From: Iamia sp. SCSIO 61187 | GTDB taxonomy: Bacteria > Actinomycetota > Acidimicrobiia > Acidimicrobiales > Iamiaceae | Assembly (NCBI RefSeq): GCF_019443745.1 | Contig: NZ_CP050948.1 | Coordinates: 62,001-126,000 of the forward strand | DNA: 64,000 nt | Reading direction: 5' to 3' | Shown: piece after piece, positions 8,799 to 17,395 of the stretch | Numbering within the stretch: the first letter of the stretch is position 1 | How the letters are laid out: each line of letters opens with the position of its first letter | Made by a program: the position numbers and the translations under genes | The notes under the pieces: model-generated | What the model saw: the letters and a program-made list of their open reading frames with translations, nothing else | The model's database searches: none | Told to the model about the DNA's origin: nothing

Positions 8799-9754
8799 GA
8801 CCGATCGACATCGCCATCCAGACACCGCCCGAGAACACATCCTTCGCCGCCTTGCGCGACGTGTGGCAAGCAGCCGACGAGCTCGGCTTCCGGGCCGCCT
8901 TCACCTTCGACCACCTGGTGCCGCTCAACCCGGGCCAGCGACCGGGGCCGTCGGCCGCGGTGCCGCCGGGACCGCAGCTCGAGGGGTGGATGACGCTCGC
9001 CGCCCTGGCCGCCACCACGACGAGGCTCGAGGTCGGCACCCTCGTCACCGGCGTGACCTATCGGCACCCGGCGGTGCTGGCGAAGATGGCGGTGACGCTC
9101 GACGAGGTCACCCAGGGCCGGGCCATCCTCGGGCTGGGCGCGGCGTGGCACGAGGCCGAGCACCGCATGTACGGCATCGACTACCCCCCGGTCGGCGAGC
9201 GGATGGGGCGCCTCGACGAGGCCCTCGATCTGATCCGGCGGCTGGGTCGCCAGGAGGTCACGTCGTTCGAGGGCCGCTACTACGCCCTCGAGGAGGCCGT
9301 CTTCGACCCCAAGCCGATCCGCCCCGGCGGCATCCCCGTGCTGGTGGGCGGGAGCGGGCCCCGGCTCAAGGGCATCGTCGCCCGCCACGCCGACCTGTTC
9401 AACAGCTTCTCGGCGCCGTGGGAGTGGGCGGAGGTCAACGCCGACCTCGACACCCGCATCGCGGCCGCCGGTCGCGAGCCATCCGACGTCGAGCGCACCG
9501 CCTTCGTCTTCTGCGAGCTCTCGGGTGAGGGCGCCGCCGAGGACGACCTGGTCGCCCACTTCCAGCGCACGCGGGGTGGCACCGACGAGGAGGTGCGATC
9601 GCGCGTCGTCGTCGGTGATCCCGACCAGATGGCGGCGGTGCTGCGGTCCTACGCCGATGCCGGCGTGTCGATGGTGATCCTCAACCTGCGCCCGCCGCAC
9701 GGGCCCGAGCCGCTCGAGCGCTTCGCCCGCGACGTGCTGCCGTCCCTTGCCTGA
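8795..9754 (+). CDS. LLM-class (luciferase-like, F420-dependent) oxidoreductase
   Basis: 319 residues from a TTG start that overlaps the permease stop (TTGA). Luciferase-like TIM-barrel markers: FTFDHL near the N-terminus, LEVGTLVTGVTYRHPAVLAKMA, ILGLGAAWHEAEH and IPVLVGGSG. Many actinobacterial members use F420; others use FMN. Its place in the operon suggests an oxidation or reduction of the imported compound. Upstream codons in the same frame lie inside the permease and are not expected to be translated. Confidence 0.85.
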   Translation: MRPIDIAIQTPPENTSFAALRDVWQAADELGFRAAFTFDHLVPLNPGQRPGPSAAVPPGPQLEGWMTLAALAATTTRLEVGTLVTGVTYRHPAVLAKMAVTLDEVTQGRAILGLGAAWHEAEHRMYGIDYPPVGERMGRLDEALDLIRRLGRQEVTSFEGRYYALEEAVFDPKPIRPGGIPVLVGGSGPRLKGIVARHADLFNSFSAPWEWAEVNADLDTRIAAAGREPSDVERTAFVFCELSGEGAAEDDLVAHFQRTRGGTDEEVRSRVVVGDPDQMAAVLRSYADAGVSMVILNLRPPHGPEPLERFARDVLPSLA

Positions 9755-11093
9755 GCGGGTCGACCTCCTGGTCACGGGGGGCACGGTCGTCACCGTCGAC
9801 GCGGCCGACACCGTCCTCGACGGTGATGTCGCAGTGCGCGACGGCCGCATCGTCGCCATCGGTCCCGACCTGTCGTCGACCCACGCCGCCGACCGGGTGC
9901 TCGACGCCTCGTGTGCCGCCGTCGTCCCCGGCTTCGTGAACGCCCACATGCACGAGACCATCGAGCGCGGCTTCTTCGAGGACATGCCCTTCATGACCTG
10001 GCTGGAGGACTTCGCCCTCCCGAAGGACCGTGCCTACGAGCCCCGGCACATGGTGGCCGCCGGTCTGCTGAACCAGGCGGAGATGATCCTGGGCGGAACC
10101 ACCTCCTTCATCGACATCTTCCGCTTCCCCCACGAGGCGGCGACGGTGGCGGAGCGGAGCGGGTTGCGGGCGACGTTCAGCCCCCAGGTGATCGACGACC
10201 CCGTCGGTCCCGGCGAGACCTACGAGACCAACCTGGCCTTCGTCGACGCCTGGCACGGGCGCAACGACCGCATCCGCACCTGGTTCGGACCGCACTCGCT
10301 CTACACGACCCGGGCGTCGACCTATGAGGCGATGCGCGAGCAGGCCGAGGTCTACGGCGTCGGCATCCACACCCACCTGGCCGAGAGCCGGGCGGAGACC
10401 ACGCTGATCGCCGAGCGCACTGGTGGGCTGACGCCGACGCAGTACCTCGACCGGCTGGTCGGCCTCGGACCTGACCGGGTGCTGGCCCACTGCGTCGAGC
10501 TCACCGACGGCGACCTGGCGCGCATTGCCGAGAGCGGCGCCGGCGTCGCCCACTGCCCGACCTCCAACGCCAAGCTCGGCAACGGCGTCGCCCGGGTGAC
10601 CGCGCTGCTCGGGACCGGGGCAACGGTCGGCTTGGGCACCGACTCGACCATGACCAACAACAACCTCGACATGGTCGAAGAGATGCGCATGGCGTCGCTC
10701 GTCCAGAAGCAGGCCACAGCCGATCCGACCGTCCTGCCCAGCGCCACGGTGCTGCGGATGGCGACGCAGGGCTCGGCGGACGTCCTGGGCCTCGGCACCG
10801 AGATCGGCAGCCTGGAGGTCGGCAAGACGGCCGACCTGGCGGTCGTCGACCTTCGCGCCCCCCACGCCAGGCCGCTCCTCACGGGGCCCGGCGGCAACGT
10901 GGTCGAGCAGGTCGTGTGGTCGTGCGGAGCCGCCGACGTCCGCCACACCGTCTGCGACGGCGTCGTGCTCATGGAGGACCGCCGCCTCCTCACCATCGAC
11001 CTCGACGAGGTCGGCGACCTCGTCGACCGCGAGGCGGTCCACCTGCTGTCGCAGGCCGGAGTCCTCGACACCCGATCCCGAAGGAACCCCTGA
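9747..11093 (+). CDS. Amidohydrolase (SsnA / TRZ-ATZ type deaminase or chlorohydrolase)
   Basis: 448 residues from TTG 9747, overlapping the previous stop by 8 bp. Metal ligands in order: NAHMH (H67, H69), the HTH of GIHTHLAESRAE, AHCVEL, and the Asp of GLGTDSTMTNNN. C-terminal GSLEVGKTADLAVVDL is the usual small beta-domain tail. Family members deaminate guanine, 8-oxoguanine, S-adenosylhomocysteine, 5'-deoxyadenosine or triazines. The paralogue at 11890 suggests two successive or alternative deaminations. Confidence 0.85.
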   Translation: MPERVDLLVTGGTVVTVDAADTVLDGDVAVRDGRIVAIGPDLSSTHAADRVLDASCAAVVPGFVNAHMHETIERGFFEDMPFMTWLEDFALPKDRAYEPRHMVAAGLLNQAEMILGGTTSFIDIFRFPHEAATVAERSGLRATFSPQVIDDPVGPGETYETNLAFVDAWHGRNDRIRTWFGPHSLYTTRASTYEAMREQAEVYGVGIHTHLAESRAETTLIAERTGGLTPTQYLDRLVGLGPDRVLAHCVELTDGDLARIAESGAGVAHCPTSNAKLGNGVARVTALLGTGATVGLGTDSTMTNNNLDMVEEMRMASLVQKQATADPTVLPSATVLRMATQGSADVLGLGTEIGSLEVGKTADLAVVDLRAPHARPLLTGPGGNVVEQVVWSCGAADVRHTVCDGVVLMEDRRLLTIDLDEVGDLVDREAVHLLSQAGVLDTRSRRNP

Positions 11094-11887
11094 TGAGCCT
11101 CACCTCCGCCCGCCCGCCCCGCTACGAGTGGCTGACGGACCAGCACCTGCGTCTGCCCGATGGGACGTTCCCGCACCTGGGCACGACCGAGGGCGACGTC
11201 GCGCCCGTCGTCTTGCTGTCCGGCAGCCCCGAGCGCGTCGAGCTGATGGCCGCCCTCCTCGACGACGCCGAGCGGGTCGGCGACCGCCGGGGCTACGCCG
11301 TCCACACCGGCCGCGTCGACGGCGTGCCCGTCACGGTCGCCACCAGCGGCGTGGGCTCGCCCTCGATGGCGATCGCCGTCGAGGAGCTCGGCGCGTGCGG
11401 CGGGCGCACGTTCGTCCGGGTCGGCAGCTGCGCCTCGCTCACGCCCGCCCTCCCCGTCGGCGGTGTGGCCGTGTGCACCGGCGCCGTCCGCGACGAGGGC
11501 ACCTCGGGGGCCTACGCACCCGCCGGGTTCCCGGCGGTGGCCTCGGTCCGCGTCGTCAACGCCCTGGTCGGCGCGGCCGCCGCCGAGGAGCTGCCGGTCG
11601 AGGTCGGCCTGACCCGCAGCACCGACAGCTTCTACGCCGGCGAGCGGGACGAGGCAATCATCGACCGCTGGAGCAGCCTCGGGGTGCTGGCCTTCGAGAT
11701 GGAGACGTCGTGCCTGTGCACGGTCGCCGCCGTGCGCGGCTGGGAGGCGGGCTCGATCATCGTCACCGGGTCGAACCTGGTCACCGGGAACGCGACCTAC
11801 CGGGGCGAGGGGCTCGACGCCTACGCCTCCGGCCAGGCCGCCATGCTGCGCACGGCCGTGCGGGCCGCCGCCATCCTCGGGGCCTGA
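11093..11887 (+). CDS. Nucleoside phosphorylase (PNP/UDP family)
   Basis: 264 residues; the ATG overlaps the upstream stop (TGATG) and is preceded by AAGGAA. The PNP/UDP fold is supported by VVLLSGSPERVELM (phosphate-binding Arg), VATSGVGSPSMAIAVEEL, FVRVGSCASL and LAFEMETSCL, the last being the E-M-E ribose-binding motif typical of uridine/purine nucleoside phosphorylases. It would split an imported nucleoside into base and ribose-1-phosphate. Purine versus pyrimidine preference cannot be decided by eye. Confidence 0.88.
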   Translation: MSLTSARPPRYEWLTDQHLRLPDGTFPHLGTTEGDVAPVVLLSGSPERVELMAALLDDAERVGDRRGYAVHTGRVDGVPVTVATSGVGSPSMAIAVEELGACGGRTFVRVGSCASLTPALPVGGVAVCTGAVRDEGTSGAYAPAGFPAVASVRVVNALVGAAAAEELPVEVGLTRSTDSFYAGERDEAIIDRWSSLGVLAFEMETSCLCTVAAVRGWEAGSIIVTGSNLVTGNATYRGEGLDAYASGQAAMLRTAVRAAAILGA

Positions 11888-11889
11888 CG

Positions 11890-13215
11890 GTGCCTGAGCT
11901 CGTCGTGCGGGGCGGCACCGTCGTCACGGTGGGGCCGCAGGGGACGCTCGTCGGCGACGTCGCCATCGACGGTGGGCGCATCGTGGCCATCGGCGCCGCC
12001 GTGGGGCGCGGCGAGGTGGAGGTGGACGCCCGCGGCTGCCTCGTGGTGCCGGGGCTGGTGCAGGCGCACGTGCACCTGGGCCAGACGTTGTTCCGAGGCC
12101 TGGCCGGCTCGGTCGACGTCGTCGCCTGGCTGCGCGAGCGGGTGTGGCCGCTGGAGCAGGCCCACACCTCCGAGAGCATGGCGGCGTCGGCTGCTCTCGG
12201 GGCCGCCGAGCTGCTACTCGGCGGCACGACCTCCGCGCTGTCGATGGAGACGGTGCACCACACCGATGCCTCGTTCGCAGCGGCGGAGCGGCTGGGCCTG
12301 CGGGCCTGGATCGGCAAGGCGCTGATGGACGCGTGGGAGCCCGGCACCGAGATGGAGGGCGAGAGCACCGACGACGCCTGGGCCGACGCCGAGCGGCTGG
12401 TGGCGCGCTGGCACGGCGCCGCCGGAGACCGGATCCGGGTGGCCCTCTCGCCCCGCGGTCCGCGCAACGCCACCCCCGAGATGTGGAAGCGCTGCGCCGC
12501 CCTGGCCGAGGAGGCCGACCTGCGCCTCCACACCCACGTCAACGAGAGCCGGGAGCAGGCCGACCGGCTGGGCGAGCGCCCCGAGGGCCGCGACGTCGTC
12601 GCCCTGGAGAGCTGGGGCGTGCTGTCCGAGCGCCTGGTGATGGCGCATTGCGTGTGGCTGTCCGCGGAGGAGGTCGGGCTGGTCCGCTCTCGGGGGGCGC
12701 ACGTGTGCCACTGCCCGTCGGCCAACCTCAAGCTCGCCTCGGGCATCGCCCCAGTGCCCGAGTACCTCGAGGCCGGCATCAACGTCGCCCTCGGCGCCGA
12801 CGGCTCGGCCTGCAACGACCGGCTCGACGCCTTCACCGAGATGCGCCTGGCCGGCCTGGTCCACCGGCCCCGGCGCGGGATGGCGGCGGTGTCGGCGGCC
12901 GCCGTGCTGGAGATGGCGACCATGGGCGGTGCCCGGGCCCTGGGGGCGGCCCACGAGATCGGCTCGCTGGAGGTGGGCAAGAAGGCGGATCTCGTCACCG
13001 TGCGCGCCGACAGGCCCCACACCGCGCCCGGCCTCGGTGGCGACCCCGTCGAGCAGCTCGTCTTCTCGGCCCGGGGAAGCGACGTGGACAAGGTCGTCGT
13101 CGACGGCCGGATCGTCGTCTCCGACGGCTCCCTCCTCACCGCCGACGAGGCCACCGTGGTGGCCGACGCCGAGACCCAGCGCCTCGCCCTCCTGGCTCGC
13201 GCCGCCCTCCGCTAG
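11890..13215 (+). CDS. Amidohydrolase (TRZ-ATZ / 8-oxoguanine- or 5'-deoxyadenosine-deaminase type)
   Basis: 441 residues from GTG 11890, 2 bp after the phosphorylase stop. Motifs: QAHVH (H60, H62), LHTHVNESREQ, MAHCVWLS, CHCPSANLKLASG and LGADGSACND. The Q-A-H-V-H and LGQTLFRGLA context is closest to aminohydrolases acting on purine-type or S-adenosyl compounds. It is the last rightward gene of the run, followed by the palindrome at 13248. Confidence 0.85.
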   Translation: MPELVVRGGTVVTVGPQGTLVGDVAIDGGRIVAIGAAVGRGEVEVDARGCLVVPGLVQAHVHLGQTLFRGLAGSVDVVAWLRERVWPLEQAHTSESMAASAALGAAELLLGGTTSALSMETVHHTDASFAAAERLGLRAWIGKALMDAWEPGTEMEGESTDDAWADAERLVARWHGAAGDRIRVALSPRGPRNATPEMWKRCAALAEEADLRLHTHVNESREQADRLGERPEGRDVVALESWGVLSERLVMAHCVWLSAEEVGLVRSRGAHVCHCPSANLKLASGIAPVPEYLEAGINVALGADGSACNDRLDAFTEMRLAGLVHRPRRGMAAVSAAAVLEMATMGGARALGAAHEIGSLEVGKKADLVTVRADRPHTAPGLGGDPVEQLVFSARGSDVDKVVVDGRIVVSDGSLLTADEATVVADAETQRLALLARAALR

Positions 13216-13223
13216 CCCGAGTC

Positions 13224-13344
13224 GGTCACCAGGTCCTTGGGGCGGGCGTGTTCACGAGGTGCCAGGCACCTCGTGAACACCGGGTCAGAACCCGTCCGAC
13301 CGCGGGGTCAAACTCCGGCTGGTCACCAGGTCCTGGGGGCGGGC
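13224..13344. repeat. 24-bp direct duplication bracketing a 73-bp palindrome-bearing segment
   Basis: GGTCACCAGGTCCT at 13224 continues for 24 bp and recurs at 13321-13344 with one mismatch. The right copy encodes part of the molybdenum-subunit tail (ARPQDLVT), and the left copy on the same strand would read ARPKDLVTDSG followed by a stop. The 73-bp segment between them begins exactly with the palindrome at 13248, as if a small unit had been inserted with a duplication of the gene end. Confidence 0.75.
13248..13280. terminator. 33-bp perfect palindrome between convergent genes, GTGCCWGGCAC family
   Basis: Arms of 16 bp (GTGTTCACGAGGTGCC and complement) around A 13264. It lies between a rightward amidohydrolase and the leftward molybdenum hydroxylase, 4 bp from the latter's stop, so it could stop transcription in both directions. 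The core matches the four other family palindromes; the outer arm sequence is unique. Confidence 0.75.
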
Positions 13345-15570
13345 CGGGACGCGGACGACCTCGCGGCCGCTGGCGTGGCGGAGGGCGGCGGCGATGGCGG
13401 GGGTGGACGACAGCGAGGGCGGTTCGCCGACGCCCTTGAGGCCGACGGGCCCGTCGGGGTCGGGCACCTCGACGAGCACCACCTCGGTCGGCGCCACATC
13501 CGCGGCCGTGGGGATCAGGTAGTCGGCGAAGGAGGCGTTCTCGACCACCCCACCGGTGCAGGTCAGGTCCTCCATCAGGGCCAGACCCAGCCCCTGGGCG
13601 ATGCCGCCGTCGACCTGGCCTCGGACCTCGCGGGGGTTGACGGCCCGGCCGACGTCTTGGGCGGTGGCCACCTGCACGACCCGGGTGAGCCCCAGCTCGG
13701 GGTCGACGTCGACCACGGCGCGGTGGGCCACGAACATCCACGACACGTGGACGTCGCCCTGGCCCGACGGGTCGCCCTGCTCGGTGCGGGGGGCCCGGTA
13801 GGTGCGGGTGGCGACGATCGGGTCGGCGCCGACGAGGGTCGCGAGGGCACAGCGCCGCTCGGCGGTGCCGACGCCGTCGGGCGCGATGTCGACCTCGTCG
13901 GCCGCCACGCCGAGGTGGGCGGCGGCGCGGCCTCGCAGCTGCCCGGCTGCCGCCATCGCCGCCCGCCGCACCGCGCCCCCCGACATCCACGTCGCCCGGC
14001 TGGCCGAGGACGACCCGGCGTAGCCGTGGTCCGTGTGGGCCGTCGCCACGCGGACCGGGAGCGGACCCACCGCGTCTGCCGCCAGCTGGGCCAAGGCCGA
14101 GGTGATGCCCTGGCCGACCTCGGACGCGGCCGATCGGACCTCGACGCCCTCGGCGTCGATCACCACCGTGGCCTCCGCGTGCTCGGCGACGCCCTCGCCG
14201 TAGAGGTGGTTCTTGACCCCGAGGGCGAAGCCGACACCTCGGCGCAGCTCGGCGCCGAGGCTGGTGCGGCCGACCCCACCCGGTGCGGCGAGGGGGTCGG
14301 CCGGATCGAAGGCCGCGGCGGCGGACGGCGGCAGGGGGAGGGCGGTGCAGCGGTCGATCAGCTCGTGGAGCGGCGCCGAGGACCCGACGGTCTGGCCCGA
14401 GGTCGGGAAGGCGTCACCGGGCACGAGGACGTTGCGCCGCCGGAGCTCGACGGGGTCGAGGTCGAGGGCGGCGGCCAACCGGTCCATCGTCGACTCGACG
14501 CCGAAGCAGGCCTGGACCGCGCCGAACCCGCGCATGGCCCCGGAGACCGGGTTGTTGGTGGCGACCGACTCGGCCAGGACGTCGACCGTCGGCACCCGGT
14601 AGGGGCCAGCCGCGAAGTAGCCGGCGCTGCCCACGATCGGGCCGGAGGTGCTGGCGTAGGCGCCGCCGTCGAGGCGGATCCGGGCCTCGACGAAGCGCAG
14701 CGTGCCGTCCCGCTCGGCGCCGATCCGGTAGGCGAGCCGCGCGGGGTGGCGCTTCGGGTGGGCGAGGAAGGACTCCGAGCGCCGGTACGTGATCCGCACC
14801 GGCCGACCAGTGCGCAGGGCGGCGAGGCACAGGTGGACCTGGAAGGTGACGTCCTCCCGCCCGCCGAAGGCGCCGCCGATGCCGCCCATCTGGAGGCGCA
14901 CCCGGGCGACGGGCAGCCCGAGGGCGGAGGCGATCTGGGCCTGGTCGGCGTGCAGGTCCTGGGTGGCCAGGTGGAGCGTCACCCCGCCGTCGTCGTCGGG
15001 CACCGCCAGGGCGCTCTCGGGTCCGAGGAAGGCCTGGTCCTGCCGCCCGGTCCACCACGTCCCCTCCACCACCACCGGCGCGTCGAGGGGCCCGTCGCCC
15101 CGCTGGATGTGGAGGCGTCGGAACAGGTTGCCCCCGGCCCGCAGGTGGGGCACGCCGGGGTCGAGGGCGCGCTCGGGGTCGTCGACGACGGGAAGGGCCT
15201 CGAGGTCGATGGTGACGGCGGCGGCGGCCGCCCACGCGCCCTCCTGGGTCGTGGCCACCACGAAGGCGATCGGCTCGCCCTGGTACCGGACGACGTCGCC
15301 GGCCAGGACGGGCTGGTCGACCTCGATGTGGCCGATGAGCGCGGACCCGGGGACGTCGTCGGCGGTGATCACGGCGACCACGTCGGGTCGGCGCCGGGCC
15401 GCCCCGGCATCGATGGCGCGGACCCGGGCGTGGGGGAGGCGGCTGCGCACGGTCGCTCCGTAGAGCTCCCCGGTCGCGCTGATGTCGCCCGAGAACGGGA
15501 ACCGCCCGGCCAGCTTGGCGACGACGTCGGGGCGGGTCGCTGCCGTGCCGACCGCCCCCGGGCGCGTCAT
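13285..15570 (-). CDS. Molybdenum hydroxylase large subunit (xanthine dehydrogenase family, molybdopterin-binding)
   Basis: 761 residues with both aldehyde-oxidase/xanthine-dehydrogenase domains. The a/b hammerhead lies near the start (GELYGATVRSRLPHARVRAID), then the Mo-pterin region: IGGAFGGREDV, AMRGFGAVQACFGVE, DPVELRRRN and a late LKGVGEPP, where the Glu is the usual catalytic base. The ATG overlaps the stop of the [2Fe-2S] gene (ATGA). The last dozen residues after ARPQDLVT look like readthrough into an inserted segment. Expected reaction: hydroxylation of an N-heterocycle, perhaps a purine. No FAD-subunit gene is present. Confidence 0.9.
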   Translation of the reverse strand: MTRPGAVGTAATRPDVVAKLAGRFPFSGDISATGELYGATVRSRLPHARVRAIDAGAARRRPDVVAVITADDVPGSALIGHIEVDQPVLAGDVVRYQGEPIAFVVATTQEGAWAAAAAVTIDLEALPVVDDPERALDPGVPHLRAGGNLFRRLHIQRGDGPLDAPVVVEGTWWTGRQDQAFLGPESALAVPDDDGGVTLHLATQDLHADQAQIASALGLPVARVRLQMGGIGGAFGGREDVTFQVHLCLAALRTGRPVRITYRRSESFLAHPKRHPARLAYRIGAERDGTLRFVEARIRLDGGAYASTSGPIVGSAGYFAAGPYRVPTVDVLAESVATNNPVSGAMRGFGAVQACFGVESTMDRLAAALDLDPVELRRRNVLVPGDAFPTSGQTVGSSAPLHELIDRCTALPLPPSAAAAFDPADPLAAPGGVGRTSLGAELRRGVGFALGVKNHLYGEGVAEHAEATVVIDAEGVEVRSAASEVGQGITSALAQLAADAVGPLPVRVATAHTDHGYAGSSSASRATWMSGGAVRRAAMAAAGQLRGRAAAHLGVAADEVDIAPDGVGTAERRCALATLVGADPIVATRTYRAPRTEQGDPSGQGDVHVSWMFVAHRAVVDVDPELGLTRVVQVATAQDVGRAVNPREVRGQVDGGIAQGLGLALMEDLTCTGGVVENASFADYLIPTAADVAPTEVVLVEVPDPDGPVGLKGVGEPPSLSSTPAIAAALRHASGREVVRVPARPQDLVTSRSLTPRSDGF

Positions 15571-16073
15571 CGGGTGGCCCGCAGGCGTCCGACCGACACC
15601 TCGACGACGGCCTCGAGGATCCCCCGGTACCCGGTGCAGCGGCAGAGGTTCCCGGTGAGTGCCTCGGTCGCGGTGGCGCGGGTGAGGGGCTCCCCGGCGG
15701 CGGTGGCGGCGTCGAGCGCGGCCTCGGCGGCGACGACCATGCCCGGCGTGCAGAAGCCGCACTGGACGGCGCCGTGGGCGGCCAGCGCGGCCAGCAGGTC
15801 GGGGCGCTGCCGGCCGGCAACGGTGGTGACCTCGGCCCCGTCGACCAGCGCCGCCGGCACCAGGCACGAGCACACGAGGTCGCCGTCGACCAGCACCGAG
15901 CACGACCCGCACTCGCCTTCCTCGCAGCCACCGGGCACCGGGACCGACGCGGTGCGGAGGGCCCGGAGCAGCGATGTGACGGGGCCGACCTCGAGGGTTG
16001 TCGGCGTTCCGTCGACGACCACCGCGACCGTCCCGGCATCGGGCCCGTCCGGAATCGTCGTCGCGCAGATCAT
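15567..16073 (-). CDS. Molybdenum hydroxylase small subunit, two [2Fe-2S] clusters
   Basis: 168 residues. The plant-type ferredoxin domain has GGCEEGECGSC and a further Cys in LVCSC; the C-terminal domain has CGFCTPG and CRCTGY. It passes electrons from the Mo site. The ATG at 16073 lies inside the candidate operator 16067-16090, which implies a leaderless transcript or a slightly later start. It is divergent from the MarR gene. Confidence 0.9.
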   Translation of the reverse strand: MICATTIPDGPDAGTVAVVVDGTPTTLEVGPVTSLLRALRTASVPVPGGCEEGECGSCSVLVDGDLVCSCLVPAALVDGAEVTTVAGRQRPDLLAALAAHGAVQCGFCTPGMVVAAEAALDAATAAGEPLTRATATEALTGNLCRCTGYRGILEAVVEVSVGRLRATR

Positions 16074-16090
16074 ATGTGCAGATACTATCT
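16067..16090. promoter_or_regulatory. Imperfect 24-bp palindrome in the molybdenum hydroxylase / MarR divergent promoter
   Basis: AGATCATATGTG with its inverted partner CAGATACTATCT, 18 of 24 positions symmetric and AT-rich against a GC-rich background. MarR proteins usually bind such sites next to their own gene. The pattern resembles the palindrome at 2916. Confidence 0.6.
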
Positions 16091-16124
16091 CCTTGGGCCG
16101 GCTGACCTGCGCTAGCGTCGCCTC

Positions 16125-16634
16125 GTGGCGAGAGGGCGCAGCACGGGGGGTGGGGGCGGCGACGCCGCCGGGTTCCCCCAGAGCTCGGCGTGGGAGCGCC
16201 CCGGGTTCCTGCTGTGGCACGCCACCATGCGCTGGCAGCGGCTCGCCACCCGCGCCCTCGAGCCCTTCGGGCTCACCCACGCCCAGTTCACCCTGCTCGG
16301 CGCGACGCTGTGGCTCGAGGAGCACGGCGACCACCCGCCGAGCCAGCGGGAGCTCTCCGAGCACGCCACGGTCGACGCCATGATGACCTCGCAGGTCGTG
16401 CGGGCCCTCGAGGCGGCGAAGCTGATCCGTCGCACCGAGGACGCCAAGGACGCGCGGGTGAAGCGCCTGCGGTGCACGGCCAAGGGGCGCCGCGTGGCGG
16501 TCGCGGCCGTCGCCGCCGTGGAGGCCGTCGAGGACGAGGTGTTCGGCCCCGAGGGCGAGCGCTCGCCGGAGCTGGTCGGCCTCCTCCAGCGCCTCGCCGA
16601 CCGCGACGCCGAGGGCCACCCCCTCCGCCGCTGA
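16125..16634 (+). CDS. MarR-family transcriptional regulator
   Basis: 169 residues from GTG 16125. A Gly-rich N-terminus precedes the winged-helix domain: LTHAQFTLLGATLWL, PSQRELSEHATVDAMMTSQVVRALEAAKLI (recognition helix) and RRTEDAKDARVKRLRCTAKG (wing, with the typical D-x-R). It probably represses the divergent molybdenum hydroxylase and possibly the whole catabolic block, releasing DNA when it binds a heterocyclic ligand. A small GGCCAC-TAG-GTGGCC hairpin at 16667-16681 follows the gene. Confidence 0.88.
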   Translation: MARGRSTGGGGGDAAGFPQSSAWERPGFLLWHATMRWQRLATRALEPFGLTHAQFTLLGATLWLEEHGDHPPSQRELSEHATVDAMMTSQVVRALEAAKLIRRTEDAKDARVKRLRCTAKGRRVAVAAVAAVEAVEDEVFGPEGERSPELVGLLQRLADRDAEGHPLRR

Positions 16635-16749
16635 TGGCGTGGCGGTCGCCGCCCATCCCGGAAACCGGCCACTAGGTGGCCACTTCTGGGGCGCACCCTG
16701 GGCCCTGTGCCCCGGCGATCGTCGGCGGGGCGTGACCTGGAGGTCAGCG

Positions 16750-17337
16750 ATGCCCGGTTTGCCCCGCCCCCACGACGACGAGACGACCCTGCTCCTGGCC
16801 TTCGTGGCCCAGCAGCGCGACCTGGTCGCGACCGCAGCCCACGGGCTGACCGACGACCAGGCCCGGGCCACGCCCACGGCCTCCGCCCTCAGCGTCGGCG
16901 GGCTGGTCAAGCACGTCGCCGCCATGGAGCGGAGCTGGATGGGCACCGTCCTCCAGCGCCCGCAGCCCTCGGGCGCCGAGGACGACGCGTACGGCGACGG
17001 CTTCGTCATGGACCCCGACGAGACCCTGGACGACCTCCTCGCCGACCTCGCCCGGGCCGGCGCCGAGACCGAGGAGGTCGTGCGCGGCCTGCCGCTCGAG
17101 CACCCGGTCCCGGTGCCCGACGCCCCGTGGTTCCCGTCCGACGTGGCGGCGTGGTCCCTGCGGTTCGTGCTGCTCCACCTGGTCGAGGAGGTGGCCCGCC
17201 ACGCCGGCCACGCCGACGTCATCCGCGAGCAGGTCGACGGGGCCACGTGGTACGGCCTGATGGCCGCCCGCGAGCAGCTCGACCTCGGCCCCTGGGTGCA
17301 GCCGTGGACCCCCGACGGCGACGGCGCCGCAGCCTGA
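16750..17337 (+). CDS. DinB-like protein (mycothiol-transferase superfamily, DUF664 type)
   Basis: 195 residues; ATG 16750 has GGAGG in front, which decides the start over longer readings. A four-helix DinB/YfiT-type protein: DETTLLLAFVAQQRDLV, SVGGLVKHVAAMERSWM (first metal-binding His) and LRFVLLHLVEEVARHAGHADVIRE with the usual H-x3-E-x3-H-like cluster. Members bind a metal and often act with mycothiol or bacillithiol. The specific substrate is unknown. Confidence 0.8.
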   Translation: MPGLPRPHDDETTLLLAFVAQQRDLVATAAHGLTDDQARATPTASALSVGGLVKHVAAMERSWMGTVLQRPQPSGAEDDAYGDGFVMDPDETLDDLLADLARAGAETEEVVRGLPLEHPVPVPDAPWFPSDVAAWSLRFVLLHLVEEVARHAGHADVIREQVDGATWYGLMAAREQLDLGPWVQPWTPDGDGAAA

Positions 17338-17338
17338 C

Positions 17339-17389
17339 CCGACGGAAGGGGTCAGGGTCGGTTGAACCGACCCAGACCCCTTCCGTCGG
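17339..17389. terminator. Bidirectional terminator hairpin between convergent genes
   Basis: Two 23-bp arms beginning CCGACGGAAGGGGTC, with one mismatch, around a TTGAA loop. It starts 2 bp after the DinB-like stop and ends 7 bp before the stop of the leftward dehydrogenase. Confidence 0.85.
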
Positions 17390-17395
17390 TCCCGG

